Positions 1-5,893 of a stretch of DNA of 6,679 nt are shown one piece after another. The stretch is from Methanomicrobiales archaeon. Its GTDB lineage: Archaea > Halobacteriota > Methanomicrobia > Methanomicrobiales > Methanoculleaceae. Every line of letters begins with the position of its first letter. Position 1 is the stretch's first letter. The notes under the pieces are model-generated. The model was not told the origin of the DNA, ran no database searches, and was given only the letters and a program-made list of their open reading frames with translations. The position numbers and the translations under genes were made by a program. The DNA is taken from assembly GCA_019136335.1 (NCBI GenBank), contig JAGVUK010000052.1, positions 1-6,679 on the forward strand, given 5' to 3'.

Positions 1-1236
1 CTCTTTCGCCGCCCTGATGAGGGGCGTCTCCGGCGGCGTGTAGACGAGGTCAAAGACCGTCGTCCCCGCTCTAAGGTCGCCGGGGGCAAGCAGGCTCCGG
101 GTATCGGGCTCCATCCCGACCGGGGTCGCATGCACCACCACGTCGGTGTCGCCCCCCCTGAACTCATCGAGCCCGCCCCACCGGCACCCGGACCGCTCCG
201 CAAGCCGCCGTGCCGCGCCCGGCGCCCGGGCAAGAACCGTCACGTCCATATCGAGCGAGAGGAGGGCGTAGACCGCCGCAGCCGCCGCACCCCCGGCGCC
301 AAGGACAACCGCCCGGGCGCCCCGCCGGTGGGCGAGCGGGGCCCGCACGCCCAACCAGTCGGTGTTATAGCCATACATCCGGCCGCCGCATCTGACGACG
401 GTATTCACCGCCCCGATCGCCGCAGCGTGACCGTCAACCTCGTCGAGGCAGCGCATGACGTCGGCCTTGAACGGGATCGTGACCGAGACCCCTTTTGTGG
501 GGAGGAGGGAGGCGAGGCGGACGATCGTCTCCGCATCCGGCCATTCGAGGCGGGTGTAGTGGTAGCGCATCCCGAAATGCGCAAAGAGCCGGTTGTAGAG
601 GAGCGGGCTCTTGCTGTGGGCGCAGGGGTTGCCGGCGATGGCACATACCATAAGATCCGGGTCGCGGTCGACCATCTCCCCGAGGTCCGCAAGCCCGAAC
701 CGCTCAAGGAGATGATCCCGCTCAAGTCTCTCGGCCGCTGAGATGCCGGCCGCCCTGAGGATCACCTCCGCAACCTCACCCGGCGTGCGCCTCCCGGTAT
801 CGATGCAGGCGTCGGCCGCGCCGAGGTATGCCTCCTTCCTCGCGAGAAGGAGTGTCTGCACCTCCTCTGCCGGCGAAAGACCCGTCAGCCCCGGCCGGTC
901 GCTCCCGGCGATCCGCTCCAGGATGACGCCGGGCGGAGCCGAGAGGAGGTAGACCGTGCCGCGCCACCGGAGGTCCGCGACGTTTGCCGGGTCGAGGACC
1001 GCCCCGCCGCCGGTGCTGATAACGCCCTCCACGTCCCGGAGCGACGCGATCACCTCCCGCTCGAGGGCCCGGAAGTGCGCCTCACCGTGCTGCAGAAAGA
1101 TCTCCGGGATCGGCATCCCGGCCCGGCGCTCGATCAGTGCGTCGGTATCAAAGAACGGCAGCGCGAGGCGGTCCGCGAGGATCCGCCCGACCGACGTCTT
1201 CCCGGTCCCCCGGAACCCGGTGAGAACGACCTTCAT
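1..1236 (-). CDS. aroKE: Bifunctional shikimate kinase / shikimate dehydrogenase (AroK-AroE fusion), C-terminus cut by window edge
   Basis: An uninterrupted frame of 412 codons runs from ATG at 1236 off the left edge. Residues 1 to about 165 are a P-loop shikimate kinase (ATP-dependent 3-phosphorylation of shikimate): Walker A GFRGTGKT at 7-14, DTD at 30-32, substrate arginine R56 in FRALE, GGG at 76-78, lid arginine R114 in DRPGL, and R133 in ARKEAY. After a linker of about 30 residues, 197-412 is shikimate dehydrogenase (NADPH reduction of 3-dehydroshikimate): GNPCAHSKSP at 202-211, TIPFK at 254-258 with the catalytic lysine K258, AVNT at 276-279, NTD at 291-293 with the catalytic aspartate D293, the dinucleotide loop GAGGAA at 313-318, ATPVGM at 370-375 and DLVYTPPETPL at 396-406. 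About 50-60 residues of a normal AroE are missing beyond the edge. The start overlaps the aroA stop as ATGA. The kinase is the bacterial family, not the archaeal GHMP type. Catalytic residues of both halves look intact, so both activities are likely. Confidence 0.93.
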   Translation of the reverse strand, partial: MKVVLTGFRGTGKTSVGRILADRLALPFFDTDALIERRAGMPIPEIFLQHGEAHFRALEREVIASLRDVEGVISTGGGAVLDPANVADLRWRGTVYLLSAPPGVILERIAGSDRPGLTGLSPAEEVQTLLLARKEAYLGAADACIDTGRRTPGEVAEVILRAAGISAAERLERDHLLERFGLADLGEMVDRDPDLMVCAIAGNPCAHSKSPLLYNRLFAHFGMRYHYTRLEWPDAETIVRLASLLPTKGVSVTIPFKADVMRCLDEVDGHAAAIGAVNTVVRCGGRMYGYNTDWLGVRAPLAHRRGARAVVLGAGGAAAAAVYALLSLDMDVTVLARAPGAARRLAERSGCRWGGLDEFRGGDTDVVVHATPVGMEPDTRSLLAPGDLRAGTTVFDLVYTPPETPLIRAAKE

Positions 1237-2501
1237 AGCAGCCCCTGCCCGTAGAGCGCCTCCCAGAACCCGGGGAACGACTTCTCCACGCATCCGGGGT
1301 CACGGATCGCCATCCCCCCGACCGCGAGCCCGAGCACGGCAAACGCCATCGCCGTCCGGTGATCGTCGTGCGGGTCGACGGCAACCCCGTGGAGGGGGGC
1401 GGGCGTGATCGTGAGGGAGTCACCCGTGACGAGAACGCCCGCGCCCATCCTCCGGAGGGTATCCGCCGTCACGCCGACGCGATCGCTCTCCTTGTACTGC
1501 AGGTGCGCGGTCCCGGTGATCGTCGTCGGCGACGCGGCCACTGCCGCCACCGCCGCGAGCGTCTGGACGGTGTCGGGGGACGAGGACATATCGATATCGA
1601 TACCCCGGAGGTCTCCCGTCCGCTCCACCGTCACCGCACCGGTGCCGGCGGTCACCCGGCAGCCCATCGCCTCGAGGGCATCGAGGAACCGCCGGTCTCC
1701 CTGGACCGACGCCGGGTTTAAGCCCGTGACCGTGACCCTCCCGCCGCAGACGGCCGCGACCGCAAAGAGGTAGGAGGCCGACGAGTAGTCGCCCTCGATC
1801 CAGTAGGTTATCCCCCGGTAGGGCACGCCGCTCTTTACCCGGAACCAGTCGTAGCCCCGCCGCTCGAGCCGGGCGCCGAACCGGAGCATCACGTCCGCGG
1901 TCACGTCGAGGTAGGACCGCGAGGCCACCGTTGCCGGGAGCGTAAGTTCCACGTCGTCGTCCGCGTAGGGGGCCGCCATCAGGACGGACGATACAAACTG
2001 GCTGCTCACGCTCCCGTCGATTGCTGCCTTCCCGCCCCGGAGCCTGCCGGAGACCCGGATGGGCGGGAACCCCGGCCGCCCGGTGAACGCGACATCACCG
2101 CCGAGCGCGTGGAGCGCACCGGCAAGCGGCCCCACCGGGCGCTCGAGCATCCTCCGGCTCCCTGTCAGCACCACCGGGTGCCGGGCAAGAAGCGCCGCCG
2201 AGGTGAGCAGCCGCAGCGTCGTCCCCGAGTTCCCGCAGTCGATCGTGACCTCTCCCGGTGCCGGGAAGGTCCCGTTGCACCCGGCAACGACGATCTCCCC
2301 CGGCAGCCACTCGATCGGCACCCCGAGGCTCTCGAGCCCGCGGGCGGTCAGTTCCGTATCGGCCGCCCTGAGCGGTCCTGCGATCCGCGACCTCCCGGCG
2401 GCGAGCGCTCCTGCGATCAGCGCCCGGTGGGTGTAACTCTTGGAGGGCGGGGCCTCGAACGCTGCGTCGACCGGGCCGATCTGCGACACCCTGACGATCA
2501 T
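1233..2501 (-). CDS. aroA: 3-phosphoshikimate 1-carboxyvinyltransferase (EPSP synthase)
   Basis: Transfers the enolpyruvyl group of PEP to shikimate-3-phosphate, the step before chorismate synthase; cytosolic. The protein is 422 residues, normal for the family. Visible motifs are PPSKSYTHRA at 18-27 (K21, S22 and R26 bind substrate), DCGNSGTTLR at 88-97 (PEP loop), ERP at 120-122, SSQF at 166-169, SSPDTVQT at 307-314 with the catalytic aspartate D310, YKESDR at 336-341 with E338 and R341, DHRTAMAF at 380-387 and EKSFPGFW at 406-413 with K407. I chose ATG at 2501 because it overlaps the pheA stop as ATGA, has a strong GGAGGTG eight bases upstream, and puts the substrate lysine at position 21, as in known enzymes. 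The frame stays open upstream to 2981, but that part lies inside pheA and encodes an unrelated proline/arginine-rich sequence. The loop reads GTTLRLL where E. coli has GTAMRPL, so the position of E. coli Pro101 is a leucine. Confidence 0.97.
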   Translation of the reverse strand: MIVRVSQIGPVDAAFEAPPSKSYTHRALIAGALAAGRSRIAGPLRAADTELTARGLESLGVPIEWLPGEIVVAGCNGTFPAPGEVTIDCGNSGTTLRLLTSAALLARHPVVLTGSRRMLERPVGPLAGALHALGGDVAFTGRPGFPPIRVSGRLRGGKAAIDGSVSSQFVSSVLMAAPYADDDVELTLPATVASRSYLDVTADVMLRFGARLERRGYDWFRVKSGVPYRGITYWIEGDYSSASYLFAVAAVCGGRVTVTGLNPASVQGDRRFLDALEAMGCRVTAGTGAVTVERTGDLRGIDIDMSSSPDTVQTLAAVAAVAASPTTITGTAHLQYKESDRVGVTADTLRRMGAGVLVTGDSLTITPAPLHGVAVDPHDDHRTAMAFAVLGLAVGGMAIRDPGCVEKSFPGFWEALYGQGLL

Positions 2502-3292
2502 CTCCCCGGCACCTCCAGACGGGCGTAGCACCCGAGTTCCCTGACGGTGGTCATCCTTTTGAGTTCCTCCTTTGCCTCCCGCCATCCTTCTGATATCTCG
2601 AGGTCGATGAAGAAAAGGTAGCTGCCGATCCCGCGCCGGGAGGGGCGCGACTCGATCCGGGTCAGGTTGATCCCGCGCCGGGCGAAGACGCCGAGCAGGT
2701 CGGCAAGGAGACCGACCCGGTCGGCCTTCGGGTCCACGAGGAGGCTGCATTTCGTGCAGCCCCCCTCCCCGCGGGGAGTGGAGGAGATCTCCACGAACCG
2801 GGTGGTGTTCTCCCGGCTGTTCTGGATCTCCCGGAGGGCTATCGGCAGATCGTAGATCGCCGCCGCCATCTCGGGGACGACCGCGCCGGCGTGCTCGTCT
2901 CCTTGCATGGCGATGGCGCTCGCGGCGTTGCTGCTCGTATGCACGACCTCTACCCCAAGGCTGTCGAGGAGGACCGAGCACTGTTCGTGGGTCTGCGGGT
3001 GGGCGTAGACGACCGAAAGTCGCTCCGGCTCCACCCTGGCTGCGAGATGGTGCCGGACGGGCATGTAAGCTTCCCCGGTGATGACGACGTCAAACTCCAG
3101 AAACCCCTGGAGGGTCTCCCCCACGCCGCCGGCCTCCGAGTTCTCGATCGGGACGAGGCCTTTCACTGCGCTGGCTGCCACACGTTCGATGATGGCGCGG
3201 ATGGTCGGCAGGAGGAGAACGTCGTCGCCGTAGAGCCGGACCGCGAGTTCGTGGCTGAACGTCCCGGCCGGCCCGAGGGTCAGGACCGTCAT
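2498..3292 (-). CDS. pheA: Prephenate dehydratase with C-terminal ACT domain
   Basis: Converts prephenate to phenylpyruvate, the precursor of phenylalanine. The protein is 264 residues, the size of a monofunctional PheA without chorismate mutase. The catalytic domain (about 1-175) shows GPAGTFSHE at 7-15, VPIENSEAGGV at 48-58, HPQTHEQC at 98-105 and the catalytic NTTRF at 162-166. The ACT domain (about 181-260) carries GLLADLL at 194-200 in the place of the GALV motif and ESRP at 214-217, the family's phenylalanine-binding motif, followed by YLFFID at 225-230; feedback control by phenylalanine is therefore expected. Its ATG overlaps the tyrA stop as ATGA and has GGTGA four bases upstream. It sits between tyrA and aroA in the same transcription unit. 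No N-terminal chorismate mutase is present. Confidence 0.97.
   Translation of the reverse strand: MTVLTLGPAGTFSHELAVRLYGDDVLLLPTIRAIIERVAASAVKGLVPIENSEAGGVGETLQGFLEFDVVITGEAYMPVRHHLAARVEPERLSVVYAHPQTHEQCSVLLDSLGVEVVHTSSNAASAIAMQGDEHAGAVVPEMAAAIYDLPIALREIQNSRENTTRFVEISSTPRGEGGCTKCSLLVDPKADRVGLLADLLGVFARRGINLTRIESRPSRRGIGSYLFFIDLEISEGWREAKEELKRMTTVRELGCYARLEVPGR
2510..2516 (-). promoter_or_regulatory. Shine-Dalgarno site of aroA
   Basis: The minus strand reads GGAGGTG eight bases before the aroA ATG at 2501, inside the last codons of pheA. It is the strongest SD match among the junctions examined and decides the aroA start against the longer open frame. Confidence 0.75.
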
Positions 3293-4113
3293 CGGTTCAC
3301 CACGTGGTTGATGAGGTCGTCCGTCTCTTCCGTCGCGGCTTGGAGATAGGAGGCGTAGTGGCCGGCGTTCGCGGCGAAGAACGCCCGGAAGCGTTCGTCA
3401 TCGCCGGACTCCACGATCTCCCGGAGCGTCCGGACCGCCGCCTCGAACTCGCCGAGCACCTCCGGGACGGCCGGGTTCATCTGCAGGATGTCGCCGTAAA
3501 GCCCCGCGTCCTGGGCGAGGAGCCGCCCGACGAACCCCATCTCGATCCGGTAGACGGGGCTCGTGAACGCGAGGGTCTCCCCGACGTCGGCGCCGGTCCG
3601 GCGGATGGCCTCCGCTTTTGCAAGCGTCCCGAAGTGGGTGAGCCCCTGGATCACCGCCATCATCCGGTCGTGGCTTTCCGGTGTCGAGAGGGTGATCGCC
3701 GCCCCCTGGTCGCGGAAGACGGAGAGAAGGGTATCGAGGGTTTCCGGTTCGCACCGGGCCGGCGTCGCGACGATCGTCTGGCCCCGGAGCGATACGGCAC
3801 CCGGCCCGAACATCGGGTGGAGCCCGATCACCTGCGCGCGGGAGGCGAGCATCGCCCTGACCGGTTCGACCTTGAGGGAGGTGAGGTCGCAGAAGACCTG
3901 CTCTTCCGAGAGCAGCGGGGCAACCTCCTGGATCACCCCGACGGTGGCGCGGATGGGCACCGAGACCATGACGAGGTCTGCCTTCGTTGCGATATCCCGG
4001 CCGGTGAGCGGCGTCTTTGTCCCCGAGACGATCACGTCCCAGCCGGCCGCCCGAAAGACCCCGGCAAAGAACCGCCCCATCTGCCCGGTGCCGCCGATGA
4101 TGGCTGCAAGCAT
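3289..4113 (-). CDS. tyrA: Prephenate dehydrogenase (TyrA family), no regulatory domain
   Basis: Oxidative decarboxylation of prephenate (or arogenate) to the tyrosine precursor, using NAD(P). With the ATG start the protein is 274 residues. The N-terminal Rossmann fold has IGGTGQMG at 6-13 and VSVPI at 50-54; the TyrA signature then follows with DLTSLK at 76-81, LHPMFGPG at 98-105 (H99 aligns with the invariant catalytic histidine of the family) and VIQGLTHF at 154-161. The C-terminal half is helical, as expected for the dimerisation domain, and ends without an ACT domain or fused chorismate mutase. Two starts are possible. GTG at 4122 overlaps the previous stop as GTGA, the pattern of most neighbouring junctions. 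ATG at 4113, three codons later, leaves a 5-base gap but has GTGA five bases and GGGAG eleven bases upstream, and gives the usual short lead into the glycine motif. I slightly prefer the ATG. Substrate preference between prephenate and arogenate cannot be read from this. Confidence 0.95.
   Translation of the reverse strand: MLAAIIGGTGQMGRFFAGVFRAAGWDVIVSGTKTPLTGRDIATKADLVMVSVPIRATVGVIQEVAPLLSEEQVFCDLTSLKVEPVRAMLASRAQVIGLHPMFGPGAVSLRGQTIVATPARCEPETLDTLLSVFRDQGAAITLSTPESHDRMMAVIQGLTHFGTLAKAEAIRRTGADVGETLAFTSPVYRIEMGFVGRLLAQDAGLYGDILQMNPAVPEVLGEFEAAVRTLREIVESGDDERFRAFFAANAGHYASYLQAATEETDDLINHVVNR
3297..3301 (-). promoter_or_regulatory. Shine-Dalgarno site of pheA
   Basis: The minus strand reads GGTGA four bases before the pheA ATG at 3292, within the end of tyrA. 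GGTGA is a common archaeal SD form, complementary to the 16S rRNA 3' end. Confidence 0.6.
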
Positions 4114-4118
4114 CGCCG

Positions 4119-5105
4119 TCACTTCTCCCGGATCGTCTCCTTCACAGCGACGCCGAAGTGCCGCCCGCCCTCCGCGACGCTGCCGAGCACCCGGTCTCCG
4201 ACCGCGAGGTTCGCGACCGATACGGCCGATCCGTCCTCGCGGACGAGCCGGATCGTCTCGGCGTTCTGGAGGACCAGGCTCACCTTTGCACCGCCCGCCT
4301 TCGCCTCAACGAGGAGGAGCGGGCGGCGCTCGATCTTCACCCTGCCGACGACCGCTTCGCGGGTCGCGCCGGTATGCTCCGCGACGAGCACCCTATCACC
4401 CGTCGTGAGGTCGGCGAGGTACGCGGTCTTCTCCCCCGGGAGAAGGATGTAGGCGTGCACCGCCCCGGCGTTCACCCGGAACGGGCGCGGCGCCACGTAG
4501 GGGTTCTCCAGGGTCTCGGGGTGCACCATCAGGAACGCCGAGGAGGTGTTGCCGACGAGCATCCCCTCCCCGTCGGCGAGGAGCGAGCAGGTGTCCACGC
4601 AGACCCGGTCCCCCATGCCGACGGGGGCGATCCGGGTCACCTCGAATGTGGTGAGCGCGACCTCTGCGCCTGAACCTGCGACCACTTTTGCAACGCGCCG
4701 GATCTCCCCCGGGTCGCCGGTCGAGAGGAGGATGCCCGCCGCCCCGCGTTCGAGGACAGTCAGGGCGACCGCCGCCTCGTCGGCGGTCGTGACCGCGGCG
4801 ATGATCCGGTCTGACTGCGCGACGAGGTTCTCGAGCGGGATGACCGTCCAGTCCTGTGTCCGGACGATGACATACCCCTGCCGGGAGAGCCGGAGCGCCT
4901 CCTCTTCGGTCGCCTTATCGGTGATATCGATGAGAAAGACGTCTTTTCCGGGGACGAGGTCGCCGTCCTTCGCGACTGTCGTCACCCGCCCGAGTTCCCG
5001 GACACGGGCGGCGTCGTCGACGACCAGGACATCCGCACCGCTCTCGATCGCGGTGGTCGCGAGGTCCTTCCTCCACGGCCTGATATCGACCCAGAACTGT
5101 TTCAT
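4119..5105 (-). CDS. aroB': 3-dehydroquinate synthase II
   Basis: Converts ADTH to 3-dehydroquinate by NAD-dependent oxidative deamination and cyclisation, the second step of the archaeal shikimate pathway; unrelated to bacterial AroB. The 328 residues match the family length. Diagnostic blocks are the N-terminal WVDIRPW at 5-11, DWTVIPLENLVA at 85-96, GMGDRVCVDT at 163-172, and a long conserved core including GEGMLVGNTSSAF at 179-191, VHPETLENPYVAPRPFRVN at 194-212 and GAVHAY at 214-219. The C-terminal part, after about 225, is a small beta-rich segment with two GDRVL repeats (236-240 and 303-307). The ATG overlaps the stop of the upstream aldolase gene as ATGA and has GGAG eight bases upstream. 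Its place directly after two ADTH-synthase-like genes confirms its pathway role. Confidence 0.97.
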   Translation of the reverse strand: MKQFWVDIRPWRKDLATTAIESGADVLVVDDAARVRELGRVTTVAKDGDLVPGKDVFLIDITDKATEEEALRLSRQGYVIVRTQDWTVIPLENLVAQSDRIIAAVTTADEAAVALTVLERGAAGILLSTGDPGEIRRVAKVVAGSGAEVALTTFEVTRIAPVGMGDRVCVDTCSLLADGEGMLVGNTSSAFLMVHPETLENPYVAPRPFRVNAGAVHAYILLPGEKTAYLADLTTGDRVLVAEHTGATREAVVGRVKIERRPLLLVEAKAGGAKVSLVLQNAETIRLVREDGSAVSVANLAVGDRVLGSVAEGGRHFGVAVKETIREK

Positions 5106-5893
5106 CGCCCACGCTCCAGCGCGTCGGCCGGGCTCGTGCCCTCATGCACCACCCGGCAGATCGCGCCTATGAACCGGCCGGGGTCTTCGCGCTGGAAGGC
5201 GTTCCTTCCCATGCAGACACCGGCCGCGCCCGCCCCGATGGCATCCCGGATGGTCGTGAGCGTCTCAAGGTCTCCTCCCTTCTCGCCGCCGGCGATCATC
5301 ACCGGCACCGAGCAGGCGGCGGTGATCTGGCGGAACGTCTCCGGATTCCCGGTGTAGTTCGTCTTGATCAGGTCGGCCCCGAGTTCTTCGGCGACCCGGA
5401 CGCAGTGCCCGATCGCCTGCGGCGATGTGGAGTCGATCCCCTTGCCGCGGGGGTAGATCATGATCAGGAGCGGCATCCCCCAGCGGTTGCAGTCCCGCAC
5501 CACCGCGCCCGCCGACTCGATCATCCGCGACTCGTTCGGGGCGCCGAGGTTGATGTGGATCGAGACCGCATCGGCGCCGAGCGCGACCGCCTCCTCCACG
5601 GTGCAGACGAGTACCTTATCATTGGGGTCCGGGTTCATCGACGTGCTTGCGGAGAGGTGCACGATGAGGCCGATGTCCTTTCCGCGTTTCCGGTGTCCTC
5701 CTTTCACCATGCCTTTGTGGAGCACGATGGCGTTCGCCCCGGCCTCGCTCACCTCGCTGACGATCCCGGTCATGTTGCGGAGCCCCTCGATCTGGCCCAT
5801 GGTAAACCCGTGATCCATGGGGATGATCACGGCGCGACCGGTGTTCCTGTCCATAATCCGCTCAAGGCGGATCTCTTTTCCAATCATCTTCAT
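5102..5893 (-). CDS. aroA': ADTH synthase-family class I aldolase, paralogue 2 (complete)
   Basis: Member of the 2-amino-3,7-dideoxy-D-threo-hept-6-ulosonate synthase / archaeal class I fructose-bisphosphate aldolase family. ADTH synthase joins L-aspartate semialdehyde with 6-deoxy-5-ketofructose-1-phosphate through a Schiff-base lysine. Counting from GTG at 5896 (264 residues), the Methanocaldococcus jannaschii AroA' catalytic residues Asp33, Tyr153 and Lys184 match D28 (in PMDHG), Y148 (in MIYPRG) and K178 (in LIKTNYTG) with almost constant offset. Phosphate-binding loops are GGEKGG at 203-208 and GRN at 230-232. Possible starts are GTG 5896, ATG 5893 and ATG 5887; I used ATG 5893, which overlaps the previous stop as TGATG, although no start has a strong SD. 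All keep the conserved GKEIRLERI. It is about half identical by eye to the upstream paralogue. The close relative MJ1585 has FBP aldolase and DKFP synthase activity, so this copy or its partner may make the sugar substrate instead of ADTH. Confidence 0.92.
   Translation of the reverse strand: MKMIGKEIRLERIMDRNTGRAVIIPMDHGFTMGQIEGLRNMTGIVSEVSEAGANAIVLHKGMVKGGHRKRGKDIGLIVHLSASTSMNPDPNDKVLVCTVEEAVALGADAVSIHINLGAPNESRMIESAGAVVRDCNRWGMPLLIMIYPRGKGIDSTSPQAIGHCVRVAEELGADLIKTNYTGNPETFRQITAACSVPVMIAGGEKGGDLETLTTIRDAIGAGAAGVCMGRNAFQREDPGRFIGAICRVVHEGTSPADALERGR
5114..5117 (-). promoter_or_regulatory. Shine-Dalgarno site of 3-dehydroquinate synthase II
   Basis: The minus strand reads GGAG eight bases before the ATG at 5105, within the last codons of the upstream aldolase gene. 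The spacing equals that seen before aroA. Confidence 0.55.

Noticed and set aside
130..741. A 203-codon open frame on the plus strand
   Set aside because: Antisense to the shikimate dehydrogenase half, which has a full set of family motifs. The plus-strand product looks like GC-rich shadow sequence.
2502..2981. N-terminal extension of the EPSP synthase frame upstream of 2501
   Set aside because: The added 160 codons are Arg/Pro-rich, overlap the pheA ACT and catalytic domains, and precede a well-placed ATG with a strong SD site.
3304..4452. A 382-codon open frame on the plus strand
   Set aside because: It lies antisense to tyrA and the end of the dehydroquinate synthase gene. Its translation is low in complexity, rich in Arg, Pro, Asp and Gly, with no motif; it is a by-product of high G+C in the third codon position of the real genes.
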